Origin: Nocardioides lacusdianchii
Lineage (GTDB): Bacteria; Actinomycetota; Actinomycetes; Propionibacteriales; Nocardioidaceae
Length of the DNA stretch: 64,000 bases
Reading direction: 5' to 3'
Assembly: GCF_020102855.1 (NCBI RefSeq)
Contig: NZ_JADHZD010000014.1
Coordinates: 1-64,000 of the forward strand
Each line of letters begins with the position of its first letter. Position 1 is the first letter of the stretch. The translations under genes were made by a program, and so were the position numbers. The notes under the pieces were generated by a model. That model did no database searches and was not told where the DNA came from. It saw only the letters and a list, made by a program, of their open reading frames with translations. This document shows, in pieces, positions 17,880-26,738 of the stretch.

Positions 17880-20231
17880 ATGACCCCCTCCAACGACCCC
17901 TCGTGCGACCCCGCCGCCGGCGCGCAGGCCGCCCTCTCGCCGTACGCCGTCGACCGCCGCCGCTTCGTCGGCTACGTCCTCGGCGGTGCGACCCTCGTCG
18001 CGGCTGCCGACCTCGTGCTCGTCGACCCCCCGCCCGCGGGCGCGGAGATCCCGACCCTGCCCCAGGTGCCGGAGCTCTACGACCTCAACGACATGCTCAC
18101 CGACGCGGCACGTCCGACGGCGAACCTGATCACCGTCACGATCAACGAGGACGGCACGGCCAGCTTCGAGCTGCCGCGCATGGAGGTCGGGCAGGGCATC
18201 ACCACCTCGACCGCGATGCTCATCGCCGAGGAGCTCGACCTGCCGGTCGACCGGGTGCGGGTGACGCTGGCGCCGGCCCGTCCCGAGCTGCTCTTCAACC
18301 AGCTCACCGGCGGGTCCAACACCACGATCTCGACCTACACCCCGATCCGGGTCGCCGCCGCGGTGGCGCGCAAGGCGCTGCTCGACGCCGCCGCGATCGT
18401 GCTCGGTGACACGGTCGGCGGCCTCGTCGCCAAGGCCGGCGTCATCACGGCGCCGGGGGGTGCGTCGGTGACCTACGGCGAGCTGGCGGTGAGGGCCGGT
18501 TCCGGCGGCACCCGCGCGGTGGAGGTCGAGCTCAAGAGCGAGCGCGACTTCGCGGTGATCGGGCAGCCCACCAACCGGGTAGACGCCCTCGCCGCGGTGA
18601 CCGGCAGCAAGGACTTCACCACCGACCTCGACGTCCCCGACGCGCTGCCGACCATGGTGTGCCGCGCGCCCACGCTCAACGGCACCCCGGTGTCCGTACG
18701 CAACCAGGCCGCGGTCGAGGCGATGCCCGGTGTCACCCACGTCGCCCAGGTCAGCACGGGCGTCGCCGTCCGCGCCCGGACCTACGGGCAGTGCATCGAC
18801 GCGGTCCGCGCCCTCGACGTGGTCTGGAAGGACGGTCCGGTCGCGGGGGAGAGCGACGCGACGATCCTGAAGAAGCTCCGCGCGGCCCAGCTGCCGATGC
18901 CGAAGCTGCCGAACACCCCGCTCGCGCAGACGGTGTCGGGCGACTTCACCTTCTACTTCCGCAGCAACTCCGCGATGGACACCAACAGCGCCATCGCCGA
19001 CGTCCGGCCCGACGGCGCCACCATCTGGTCGGGCCTGAAGTCGCCGATCGTCGCCCAGCAGCAGATCGCCCTCAAGCTCGGGATGAGCCCCGACAAGGTG
19101 AAGGTCAACGTCGTCACCGCGGGCGGGTCGTTCGGTCGTCGGCTGTTCTTCGACGCCGCGCTCGAGGCGGCGGAGATCTCGCAGAAGATGGCGGCGCCGG
19201 TCCGGCTGATGTGGCACCGCGCCGACGACGCCCGGGTCGGTCGCGGCCACCCGATGGGCACCTGCCGGGTGCAGGCGACGGTCCTCGGCAACAACGTGCT
19301 GGCCTTCAACCAGTCGCTGACCTGCGTGGAGACGGACTTCCGCCACGGTCTCGGCGAGATCATCACCGCCGCCGCGGCGGACCTCCCGGCCGGCGTCGGC
19401 AACCTCGGCTTCGCCCAGACGATCTTCGCCCTCACCCAGGAGGTGCCCTACGACTTCGGCGCCGTCGTGCAGACCCTGGTGGAGACCGACGACCGCTTCA
19501 ACACCGGCTCGATGCGCAACATCTACTCACCGGACGTGCGGGTGGCCAGCGAGCTCGTCGTCGACCGGCTCGCCGCGAAGATGCGGATGGACCCCTACCA
19601 GTTCCGCCGGAAGTTCCAGCGCAACGAGCGGCTGCTGGCCGTCCTCGACACCGTGGCGCAGGCGGGCGAGTGGGGCAGGCCGATGCCGGCGGGCACCGCG
19701 CAGGGGATCGCGATCCACAAGGAGTACAAGGGCGTCTCGGCCTGCCTCGTGGAGATCGACACCCGACCCGCGACGACCGGCCGGCAGATCCGCAACGCCG
19801 TCACCGGCCCCCGCGTCACCCGCGTCACCTTCGCCATCGACGTGGGGCTGGCCATCAACCCACGCGGCCTCGAGGCCCAGATGCAGGGAGGCATCAACGA
19901 CGGCATCGCGCTCGCGCTGACGTCCAGCCTCCACCTGCGCGACGGGCACTTCCTCGAGGCGAGCTGGGACAACTACTTCTACACGCGCCAGTGGAACACC
20001 CCACCCGACGTCCGGGTGATCGTGATGCCGTCGGAGGAGACGGTGCCCGGCGGTGCCGGCGAGGCGGGTGTCGCGGCCTCCTTCGCCGCCGTGGCCTGCG
20101 CCTACGCCCGGGCCACGGGGACCATGCCGACGAGCTTCCCGATCAACCACGCCCAGCTGTCCTTCGAGCCCAAGCCCTTCGTCCCGCCGGTCCCGCAGTC
20201 GCCGACCGACGGCCTCGAGCTGACCTCCTGA
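17880..20231 (+). CDS. Tat-exported molybdenum hydroxylase large subunit (IorB/XDH family)
   Basis: A 783-residue molybdopterin-cytosine-dinucleotide-binding subunit of the xanthine dehydrogenase family, closest in layout to isoquinoline 1-oxidoreductase beta. Residues 20-45 form a Tat signal (DRRRFVGYVLGGATLVAAAD), so the enzyme should be exported folded. Molybdenum-domain motifs are MEVGQGITTSTAM, VVTAGGSFGRRLF and the C-terminal GGAGEAGVAA, whose Glu is the expected catalytic base. ATG 17880 is preferred, but GTG 17871 and TTG 17850 are in frame. The electron-transfer partner follows 10 nt later. The substrate is unknown. Confidence 0.87.
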   Translation: MTPSNDPSCDPAAGAQAALSPYAVDRRRFVGYVLGGATLVAAADLVLVDPPPAGAEIPTLPQVPELYDLNDMLTDAARPTANLITVTINEDGTASFELPRMEVGQGITTSTAMLIAEELDLPVDRVRVTLAPARPELLFNQLTGGSNTTISTYTPIRVAAAVARKALLDAAAIVLGDTVGGLVAKAGVITAPGGASVTYGELAVRAGSGGTRAVEVELKSERDFAVIGQPTNRVDALAAVTGSKDFTTDLDVPDALPTMVCRAPTLNGTPVSVRNQAAVEAMPGVTHVAQVSTGVAVRARTYGQCIDAVRALDVVWKDGPVAGESDATILKKLRAAQLPMPKLPNTPLAQTVSGDFTFYFRSNSAMDTNSAIADVRPDGATIWSGLKSPIVAQQQIALKLGMSPDKVKVNVVTAGGSFGRRLFFDAALEAAEISQKMAAPVRLMWHRADDARVGRGHPMGTCRVQATVLGNNVLAFNQSLTCVETDFRHGLGEIITAAAADLPAGVGNLGFAQTIFALTQEVPYDFGAVVQTLVETDDRFNTGSMRNIYSPDVRVASELVVDRLAAKMRMDPYQFRRKFQRNERLLAVLDTVAQAGEWGRPMPAGTAQGIAIHKEYKGVSACLVEIDTRPATTGRQIRNAVTGPRVTRVTFAIDVGLAINPRGLEAQMQGGINDGIALALTSSLHLRDGHFLEASWDNYFYTRQWNTPPDVRVIVMPSEETVPGGAGEAGVAASFAAVACAYARATGTMPTSFPINHAQLSFEPKPFVPPVPQSPTDGLELTS

Positions 20232-20241
20232 GGAGCACGAC

Positions 20242-20736
20242 ATGCCAGAGCAGACTTTCATCGTCAACGGCGAGCGGGTCACGGTCGACGTGGAGGACGA
20301 CGTACGCGTCCTGTGGGTGCTGCGCGACCTGCTGGGGATCACCGGGCCGAAGTACGGCTGCGGGATCAACGTGTGCAAGGCGTGCACGTCCCACATCAAC
20401 GGCAAGGCGTTCAACCCGTGCGCCGTGCCGGTCGGGCAGCTCGGTGCCGACGACGAGGTGACGACCATCGAGGGGCTTCCCGACCAGGTCGAGCCCGCGC
20501 AGCGTGGTGACAACGGCCTGCACCCGATGCAGGAGGCGTGGCTGGAGCGCGACGTGGCGCAGTGCGGCTACTGCCAGCCCGGGCAGATCATGGCCGCGGT
20601 CGCGCTCGTCAACAAGGTCGCCGCCAGCGGTGGCCAGATCACCGACGCCGACCTCGACACCATCCGCAACATCTGCCGCTGCGGCACCTACACGCGCATC
20701 CGGGAGGCCATCAGGGACGGTGCGTCGAGGATGTGA
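20242..20736 (+). CDS. [2Fe-2S] small subunit of molybdenum hydroxylase (IorA/CoxS family)
   Basis: A 164-residue two-cluster ferredoxin-type subunit. The plant-type cluster ligands are in [17 protein letters not shown] with the last Cys in NPCAVP, and the second helical cluster in CGYCQPGQI plus [15 protein letters not shown] lies 8 nt before the ATG. Together with the Tat-exported large subunit it makes a two-component oxidase that passes electrons from substrate to an outside acceptor. No FAD subunit or XdhC-type maturation gene is next to it, so electrons may go to a cytochrome, as in isoquinoline oxidoreductases. Confidence 0.9.
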   Translation: MPEQTFIVNGERVTVDVEDDVRVLWVLRDLLGITGPKYGCGINVCKACTSHINGKAFNPCAVPVGQLGADDEVTTIEGLPDQVEPAQRGDNGLHPMQEAWLERDVAQCGYCQPGQIMAAVALVNKVAASGGQITDADLDTIRNICRCGTYTRIREAIRDGASRM

Positions 20737-20748
20737 GCCGATCGGCCC

Positions 20749-20754
20749 TAGACT
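20749..20754 (+). promoter_or_regulatory. Leaderless -10 box of purF
   Basis: TAGACT ends 7 nt before the purF GTG and the sequence up to the fifth base of codon two matches the purL promoter in layout (TAGAYT, G-rich spacer, GTGCCC). Confidence 0.55.
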
Positions 20755-20761
20755 CGGGGTC

Positions 20762-22306
20762 GTGCCCTACCAGACGAGCAGGCGGACGGGCGGCGACGGC
20801 CGTCTGACCACGGCCCTCGACCCCCAGGACCAGGGCCCGCAGGACGCCTGCGGCGTCTTCGGTGTGTGGGCCCCCGGCGAGGACGTCGCCAAGCTGACCT
20901 ACTTCGGCCTCTACGCCCTGCAGCACCGCGGGCAGGAGTCCGCGGGCATCGCGGTCAGCAACGGGCGCCAGATCCTGGTCTACAAGGACATGGGCCTGGT
21001 CTCGCAGGTCTTCGACGAGTCGACGCTCGACTCGCTCAAGGGTCACCTCGCCATCGGCCACTCGCGCTACTCCACCACCGGCGCGAGCACCTGGCAGAAC
21101 GCCCAGCCCACGTTCCGGCCCACCGTCGACGGGTCGATCGCGCTCGGCCACAACGGCAACCTCATCAACACCCACGAGCTGCGCGAGATGGTCGCCGACC
21201 TCCCCGACCCGGACGGTGAGCTGCCGCTCCAGGCCCGCGACGTCGAGACCTCCACCAACGACACCGGTCTGGTCACCGCGCTGCTGGCGCACCACCCCGA
21301 CACCACGCTCGAGCAGCGCGCGCTCGAGGTGCTGCCGTTGCTGCGCGGTGCGTTCTGCTTCGTCTGGATGAACGAAGGCACCCTCTACGCCGCCCGCGAC
21401 CCGCAGGGCATCCGCCCGCTGGTCCTCGGTCGCCTCGACCGCGGCTGGGTCGTGGCCAGCGAGGACGCGGCGCTCGCGACCATCGGTGCCAGCGTCGTGC
21501 GCGAGGTCGAGCCCGGCGAGATGATCGTCATCGACGAGAACGGCCTCCGCTCGCACACCTTCGCCGAGCCGGCCCGCAAGGGCTGCGTCTTCGAGTACGT
21601 CTACCTCGCCCGCCCCGACGCCACGATCAGCGGCCGCAACGTCCACGAGGCGCGCGTCGAGATGGGCCGCCGCCTGGCGCGCGAGTTCCCGGTCGAGGCC
21701 GACCTGGTGATGCCGGTGCCGGAGTCCGGCACCCCCGCCGCGTCCGGCTACGCCGCCGAGTCCGGCATCCCGTTCGGCCAGGGCTTCGTCAAGAACGCCT
21801 ACGTCGGGCGCACCTTCATCCAGCCCAGCCAGACGCTGCGCCAGCTCGGCATCCGGCTGAAGCTCAACGCGCTCGAGCACATGATCCGCGGCAAGCGCAT
21901 CGTCGTGGTCGACGACTCGATCGTGCGCGGCAACACCCAGCGCGCGCAGGTGCGGATGCTGCGCGAGGCGGGTGCCCTGGAGGTCCACGTGCGGATCTCG
22001 AGCCCCCCGGTGAAGTGGCCGTGCTTCTACGGCATCGACTTCGCCACGCGGGCCGAGCTGATCGCCAACGGCCTCACCCCCGAGGAGATCGCCGCCAGCG
22101 TCGGCGCCGACAGCCTCGGCTACATCTCGCTGGAGGGCATGGTCGACGCGACCGCCCAGCCGGCCGAGCGCCTGTGCACGGCCTGCTTCACCGGCGAGTA
22201 CCCCATCGAGCTGCCAGACGAGAGCCTGCTCGGCAAGCACCTGCTCGAGGCGACGCTGCAGTCGCCGACGATGGGCCGCGCGCTGCCGGTCCTCAACAAC
22301 CCCTGA
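20762..22306 (+). CDS. purF: Amidophosphoribosyltransferase
   Basis: The first enzyme of purine synthesis (514 residues), making phosphoribosylamine from PRPP and glutamine. The N-terminal nucleophile after propeptide removal is Cys30 in DACGVFGVW. The glutaminase domain has [13 protein letters not shown] and [10 protein letters not shown]; the PRPP loop is [13 protein letters not shown]. Cysteines in [18 protein letters not shown] and [10 protein letters not shown] mark the Bacillus-type Fe-S enzyme with a propeptide. The GTG at 20762 has no ribosome-binding site but has a leaderless -10 box. It is followed by purM, with a gap of 28 nt. Confidence 0.97.
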   Translation: MPYQTSRRTGGDGRLTTALDPQDQGPQDACGVFGVWAPGEDVAKLTYFGLYALQHRGQESAGIAVSNGRQILVYKDMGLVSQVFDESTLDSLKGHLAIGHSRYSTTGASTWQNAQPTFRPTVDGSIALGHNGNLINTHELREMVADLPDPDGELPLQARDVETSTNDTGLVTALLAHHPDTTLEQRALEVLPLLRGAFCFVWMNEGTLYAARDPQGIRPLVLGRLDRGWVVASEDAALATIGASVVREVEPGEMIVIDENGLRSHTFAEPARKGCVFEYVYLARPDATISGRNVHEARVEMGRRLAREFPVEADLVMPVPESGTPAASGYAAESGIPFGQGFVKNAYVGRTFIQPSQTLRQLGIRLKLNALEHMIRGKRIVVVDDSIVRGNTQRAQVRMLREAGALEVHVRISSPPVKWPCFYGIDFATRAELIANGLTPEEIAASVGADSLGYISLEGMVDATAQPAERLCTACFTGEYPIELPDESLLGKHLLEATLQSPTMGRALPVLNNP

Positions 22307-22334
22307 CCAGCACCCGCCGCTCCTGAGGAGAGAC

Positions 22335-23459
22335 GTGACCGAGTCCCCCGCTGCCCCCTCCGACGTGCCCCCGGGCGCCTCCACCGGATCCGGGGCGTAC
22401 GCCGCCGCCGGGGTCTCTATCGAGGCGGCCGACCGTGCCATCGACCTGATGAAGGGGTGGGTCGAGAAGTCCCGCCGCCCCGAGGTGATCGGCGGGCTGG
22501 GCGGCTTCGCCGGGCTCTTCGACGCCTCCGCCCTCACCCGCTACGAGCGGCCGCTGCTGGCCACCTCCACCGACGGCGTCGGCACCAAGGTGGCGATCGC
22601 GCAGCTCATGGACAAGCACGACACCATCGGCTTCGACCTGGTCGGCATGGTCGTCGACGACCTCGTCGTGTGCGGCGCCGAGCCGCTCTTCATGACCGAC
22701 TACATCGCCTGTGGCCGCGTCGTCCCCGAGCGGATCGCGGCGATCGTCAAGGGCATCGCCGAGGCGTGCGTGGTCGCCGGCTGCGCCCTCATCGGCGGCG
22801 AGACCGCCGAGCACCCCGGTCTGCTCGACCCCGACGACTACGACGTCGCGGGCGCCACGACCGGCGTGGTCGAGGCGAGCAAGCTCCTCGGTCCCGGCCG
22901 GGTGCGCCCCGGAGACGTGGTCATCGCGATGGAGGCCAGCGGCCTGCACTCCAACGGCTACTCCCTCGTGCGCCACGTCCTGCTCGGCTCCCCGGACGTC
23001 GGCGGTGCCGGCTGGACGGTGGACCGCGAGGTCGAGGAGTTCGGCCGCACCCTGGGCGAGGAGCTGCTCGAGCCCACCCGCATCTACGCCAAGGCCTGCC
23101 TCGACCTCGCCGAGCGCACCGAGACCCACGCCATGTCGCACGTCACCGGCGGAGGGCTCGCGGCGAACCTCGAGCGCGTGCTGCCCGAGGAGCTGTCGGT
23201 GCGCATCGACCGCTCGACGTGGACGCCGCAGCCGGTCTTCGACGTCGTACGCCGGGTGGGGCAGGTGCCCCAGGCCGACCTCGAGGCGACCCTCAACTGC
23301 GGTGTCGGCATGGTGTCCCTCACGGCGCCGGAATCGGTCGACGCGGCCATCGCCCTCCTGGCCGGCCACGGCATCCGCGCGTGGGTGGCCGGCGAGGCCC
23401 GCAAGGACGACCGCGACGGCGGCCGCGTGGTGCTGGAGGGCCAGCACCCCGGCTGGTGA
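22335..23459 (+). CDS. purM: Phosphoribosylformylglycinamidine cyclo-ligase
   Basis: AIR synthetase (374 residues), closing the imidazole ring from FGAM with ATP. Signature segments are AAGVSIEAADRAIDLMK, TSTDGVGTKVAIAQ, FDLVGMVVDDLVVCGAEPLF and ALIGGETAEHPG. A strong TGAGGAGA ribosome-binding site precedes GTG 22335. The protein is about 20-30 residues longer than the E. coli enzyme because of a variable N-terminus (residues 1-16, Pro/Ser-rich). It ends the purF-purM unit. Confidence 0.97.
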   Translation: MTESPAAPSDVPPGASTGSGAYAAAGVSIEAADRAIDLMKGWVEKSRRPEVIGGLGGFAGLFDASALTRYERPLLATSTDGVGTKVAIAQLMDKHDTIGFDLVGMVVDDLVVCGAEPLFMTDYIACGRVVPERIAAIVKGIAEACVVAGCALIGGETAEHPGLLDPDDYDVAGATTGVVEASKLLGPGRVRPGDVVIAMEASGLHSNGYSLVRHVLLGSPDVGGAGWTVDREVEEFGRTLGEELLEPTRIYAKACLDLAERTETHAMSHVTGGGLAANLERVLPEELSVRIDRSTWTPQPVFDVVRRVGQVPQADLEATLNCGVGMVSLTAPESVDAAIALLAGHGIRAWVAGEARKDDRDGGRVVLEGQHPGW

Positions 23460-23504
23460 CGGACTTTCCGTGGTTCGGTCACGAATTGCGGGGTCTTGGT
23501 GTGC

Positions 23505-23531
23505 GGGAACAGCCACCGCTCAGGTAGCGTT
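23505..23531 (+). promoter_or_regulatory. Candidate SigR/SigH-type promoter of the DUF3073 gene
   Basis: GGGAACA (23505-23511), 16 nt, CGTT (23528-23531) matches the consensus known for the actinobacterial thiol-stress sigma factors SigR and SigH. It lies about 85 nt before the DUF3073 start. A second match is before the thioredoxin gene at 58516-58543. Confidence 0.5.
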
Positions 23532-23617
23532 GCCCCCACGATATGTAACCGATCAGACCGGGCGCGTCGGGAGAATCTCCCGACAGCCCCGGCCAAGTGT
23601 GCGAGGGGGTCGACCCT

Positions 23618-23806
23618 ATGGGGCGCGGCCGAGCGAAGGCGAAGCAGACGAAGGTCGCACGCGACCTGAAGTACCGGACTCACGAGACGGACTTCGGCGC
23701 GTTGGCGAAGGAGCTGCACGGCGAGGACACCCACCGTTCGACGGATGTCGAACCCGACGATGACGAGTGGTCGGACCATGCCGACCCGCGTCGTCGCGTC
23801 GACTGA
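23618..23806 (+). CDS. DUF3073 family protein
   Basis: A 62-residue basic-then-acidic protein with the family hallmark start MGRGRAKAKQTKVARDLKY and the acidic tail DVEPDDDEWSDHADP. DUF3073 genes follow purM in many actinobacteria (Rv0810c in M. tuberculosis). The role is unknown; the charged start suggests nucleic-acid or ribosome binding. ATG 23618 has GAGGGGG 8 nt upstream. The candidate SigR-like promoter hints at stress control. Confidence 0.88.
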   Translation: MGRGRAKAKQTKVARDLKYRTHETDFGALAKELHGEDTHRSTDVEPDDDEWSDHADPRRRVD

Positions 23807-23880
23807 CCGATCGCCGCACGCACGCGCCATCCGGGTGATCGAGTGACCGGGTGGTCCGTCGTACGAGTGCGCCCTCACGC

Positions 23881-23942
23881 CGAGCGGGCACTTCGTTGCG
23901 CTGACACACGTCGAGCGGGCACAACGTTTCGCTGAGACGCAG
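23881..23942. repeat. Two 31-bp imperfect direct repeats
   Basis: Two adjacent 31-bp units begin CGAGCGGGCAC and share the middle (C)GTTKCGCTGA. They lie downstream of DUF3073 and end just before a terminator hairpin. No gene is seen here. Possible remnant of a repeat family or part of a 3' region structure. Confidence 0.5.
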
Positions 23943-23991
23943 TGACCTCCCCCGTTCCTTGCAGTGCTACCGCGAGGAACGGGGGAGGTCA
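23943..23991. terminator. Bidirectional terminator
   Basis: A perfect 17-bp stem (TGACCTCCCCCGTTCCT at 23943-23959 and its complement at 23975-23991) with a 15-nt loop lies between the convergent DUF3073 and amino-acid dehydrogenase genes. Confidence 0.75.
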
Positions 23992-24019
23992 GTGACGTCG
24001 TGCGCGACGAACCGCCCGG

Positions 24020-25117
24020 TCAGCCGAGGTGGATGCCGCGCAGCCGGCCGACCTCGCGCATGCGACGCTCGGCGAGACGGTCGGCGGCCTCGGCGGTGGT
24101 GACGCCGTCCGAGCTGGCCAGCTCGAGGACGCGTCGGGTGGTGTCGAAGATGCCGGTCGCACGCTGCTGGGCGCGCTCGAAGGAGAAGCCCTCGAGCTCG
24201 TCGGCGACCTGGATCACGCCGCCGGCGTTCACGCAGTAGTCGGGGGCGTAGAGGATCCCGCGCTCCTCGATCTTCTTCTCGATGCCCGGGTGTGCGAGCT
24301 GGTTGTTGGCCGCGCCGCAGATGATCGTGGCGCGCAGCACCTCGAGCACCTCGTCGCTGATCGCACCGCCCATGGCGCACGGTGCGTAGACGTCGAGCTC
24401 GCTCGCGACCAGCTCCTCGGTGGAGGCGACAGCCTGGACCTGCGGGAACTCCGCGCGGATTGCCTCGACCGACGGGGCGTGCACGTCGGTCACGACGACG
24501 GTGGCGCCGTCCTCGACGAGGTGGCGCACGAGGTGGCGCCCGACCTTGCCGACCCCGGCGATGCCGACGGTGCGACCGGCCAGCGTCGGCTCGCCCCAGG
24601 CGTGCTCGGCCGCGGCGCGCATCCCCTGGAAGGTGCCGTACGCCGTCAGCACCGAGCTGTCGCCCGCGCCGCCGTGGGCGACGGTGCGGCCGGTGACGTA
24701 GTCGCACTCGCGCGCGATGTGGTCCATGTCGTCGGAGAAGGTCCCGACGTCGCAGGCGGTGAAGTAGCGCCCGTTGAGCGACTGGACGAAGCGGCCGTAG
24801 GCACGCAGGAGCGCCTCGGTCTTCAGCTCGGCCGGGTCGCCGATGATGACGGCCTTGCCGCCGCCGAGGTCGAGGCCCGCGAGCGCGTTCTTGTACGACA
24901 TCCCGCGCGAGAGGTTGAGCACGTCGGCGATCGCGTCGTCGGTGCTGGCGTAGGGGAAGAAGCGTGTGCCGCCGAGGCCCGGGCCGAGGGCGGTGGAGTG
25001 GAGCGCGATGATGGCCCTGAGGCCGCTCGCGCGGTCGTTGCAGAACACGACCTGCTCGTGCTCGCTGCCGAGCTCGAAGACGTCGACTCCCGAACTGGTG
25101 GCTCCAGACATGCTCAT
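24020..25117 (-). CDS. Glu/Leu/Phe/Val dehydrogenase (branched-chain type)
   Basis: A 365-residue NAD-dependent amino-acid dehydrogenase, most like leucine/valine dehydrogenases. The glycine-rich substrate loop [15 protein letters not shown] carries the catalytic Lys, [13 protein letters not shown] is the N-domain motif, and [17 protein letters not shown] is the NAD Rossmann motif. It would deaminate branched-chain amino acids to 2-oxoacids, supplying branched fatty-acid primers or nitrogen. AAAGGA precedes the ATG at 25117; a second ATG two codons on (25111) is equally possible. Confidence 0.92.
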   Translation of the reverse strand: MSMSGATSSGVDVFELGSEHEQVVFCNDRASGLRAIIALHSTALGPGLGGTRFFPYASTDDAIADVLNLSRGMSYKNALAGLDLGGGKAVIIGDPAELKTEALLRAYGRFVQSLNGRYFTACDVGTFSDDMDHIARECDYVTGRTVAHGGAGDSSVLTAYGTFQGMRAAAEHAWGEPTLAGRTVGIAGVGKVGRHLVRHLVEDGATVVVTDVHAPSVEAIRAEFPQVQAVASTEELVASELDVYAPCAMGGAISDEVLEVLRATIICGAANNQLAHPGIEKKIEERGILYAPDYCVNAGGVIQVADELEGFSFERAQQRATGIFDTTRRVLELASSDGVTTAEAADRLAERRMREVGRLRGIHLG

Positions 25118-25215
25118 GGGTCCTTTTCTGGTGGGTGCGGCCGCGGGGTGTGCGGACCTGGTCGGAGCGGTCGAGGGGTGGTGACCGCCGTCACTCCCAG
25201 CGTAGTCCCGGCGCG

Positions 25216-26556
25216 TCACCGTGACCGCATCAGCACCAGGTCGCCGTGGGTGCCGTAGCCGAGCAGCTTCCCGCCGGACGGGCGACCGTCGAAGGTCGCC
25301 ATCACCCAGCCGCCGTCGACGGCGGCGAGGGTGGGCCAGGGGAGGTTGGTGGGGTACGGCGCGTCCAGGGTGCCGCGCTCGACCATCGCGAGGTCGAAGG
25401 CCGGGAACCGGGCCCGGCGCCCCCGCTGGGAGTCGCGACCGTCGCTGGCCAGGACGACCGTCCGGCCGTCGACCTCGACCAGGGTGGTTCCCTCGGTCGC
25501 GGTCCGGTCGGTCGCCGCACCGAGCAGGCGCAGGTCGTCGAGGGCGGGGCCGCCCGCGAGCGCCGGGTGGAAGTCGAAGAACCGCCGGGCGCTGACGAAG
25601 CCGACCAGCCAGCCGTCGTCGCGGCGCACCAGGTGCGGGTCCCAGGTGGCGATCGACGCGAGCCCGTCGCTGGGCAGGGGCAGCTCGCGGGTGTCGAGGA
25701 CGTGGGCGCCGTGGAGCAGGTCGGCGTCCGACTCGGCCAGCGTGACGCGCAACCCCGCCGGCGTACGTCGTCCTGCGCGGGGGGCCGGCTGCTCGAAGTC
25801 GCCCCACGTGCTGGTGGCCACGAGCCAGCCGCCGTCGTCGGTGCGGACCAGGTGGGTGGCGTGGTCGCCGAAGACGCCCGGTCGGTCGGGACGTCGGAAG
25901 AACAGGTCCGCGCCGTGGGTGACCTCGAGCGTGCCGAGGTCGAGCGACCACACGCTGGTGTGCGCCGTGTCGAAGAACCCCGGACCGGCGGACGTCGCGG
26001 TCAGCCACGCGGTGTCGCCTTCGCGCAGGGGAGTTCCGTCCTCGGCGGTGACGAACCTGGTGTCGCGCAGGCCGAGCTGGCCGAAGCGACCGGCCGCACC
26101 GCCTCCGGTCGGCAGCTCGACGACGAGGTCGGCCAGGGCGGCCTCGTCGCGCGTGTCGAGGACCTCACGCAGGTCGTGGCGCGCTCGTGCCACCCAGCGT
26201 GAGTGCTCGAAGGTCCACGCAGTGACGTGGGTCCCGGTCAGGGTGAGCGCGGTGCCGGTCGGCCCCTCGGCGCGTTGGAAGCGTCGGCTCCGCAGCTCGC
26301 GGCGCTCGCCGTCGCCGTCGACCGTCAGCGCCACCGAGCCGTTGGTGACCGTCATCCCGAGGCGGTGTCCGCCGAGGCGCAGCGCGGGGCCGGGGCCGTC
26401 GACGGCCGGCGAGGTCACGGCGACGTACGGCGCCACGGCCGGCATCTCCACCGCGCCGGCGTCGTCGGTCCTGACCTCGACCGCGTCGGGCGCGAGGAGG
26501 TCCACCGGCCGCGACCGGCGCACGATCTCGAGGCGGGGGAGCACGGGGACCATCAT
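25216..26556 (-). CDS. Beta-propeller-like protein of unknown function
   Basis: A 446-residue protein with repeated tryptophan/aspartate blade-like segments: [23 protein letters not shown], separated by about 100 residues from [19 protein letters not shown], then [21 protein letters not shown]. The pattern resembles five-bladed glycosidase propellers (GH43/GH68), but I cannot name catalytic residues and there is no signal peptide. It starts right after the tRNA-Phe terminator, with no clear ribosome-binding site before ATG 26556. Function left open. Confidence 0.65.
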   Translation of the reverse strand: MMVPVLPRLEIVRRSRPVDLLAPDAVEVRTDDAGAVEMPAVAPYVAVTSPAVDGPGPALRLGGHRLGMTVTNGSVALTVDGDGERRELRSRRFQRAEGPTGTALTLTGTHVTAWTFEHSRWVARARHDLREVLDTRDEAALADLVVELPTGGGAAGRFGQLGLRDTRFVTAEDGTPLREGDTAWLTATSAGPGFFDTAHTSVWSLDLGTLEVTHGADLFFRRPDRPGVFGDHATHLVRTDDGGWLVATSTWGDFEQPAPRAGRRTPAGLRVTLAESDADLLHGAHVLDTRELPLPSDGLASIATWDPHLVRRDDGWLVGFVSARRFFDFHPALAGGPALDDLRLLGAATDRTATEGTTLVEVDGRTVVLASDGRDSQRGRRARFPAFDLAMVERGTLDAPYPTNLPWPTLAAVDGGWVMATFDGRPSGGKLLGYGTHGDLVLMRSR

Positions 26557-26569
26557 GGCCGGGAGTTGC

Positions 26570-26606
26570 AGAAGGGCCCCGATCGGGACGTGATCGGGGC
26601 CCTTCT
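26570..26606 (-). terminator. Terminator of tRNA-Phe
   Basis: A perfect 15-bp stem (AGAAGGGCCCCGATC, complement at 26592-26606) with a 7-nt loop lies 9 nt past the tRNA 3' end on the minus strand. Confidence 0.8.
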
Positions 26607-26614
26607 GTGCTTGT

Positions 26615-26687
26615 GGGCAGGGGCGGGGTCGAACCGCCGACCTATCACTTTTCAGGCGATCGCTCGTACCAACTGAGCTACCTGCCC
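26615..26687 (-). tRNA. tRNA-Phe (GAA)
   Basis: A 73-nt cloverleaf on the minus strand: acceptor GGGCAGG/CCTGCCC, D-arm GCTC...GAGC, anticodon stem ATCGC/GTGAT with loop CTGAAAA giving anticodon GAA, and T-arm GGCGG-TTCGACC-CCGCC. CCA is not encoded. In many actinobacteria this tRNA follows tRNA-Glu and tRNA-Asp directly; here it is 3.3 kb away and inverted. Confidence 0.95.
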
Positions 26688-26738
26688 AAGCGGGACGAGA
26701 ATACATGAGTCGCGCGGCAGGGACGGAATCGGCTCGCC

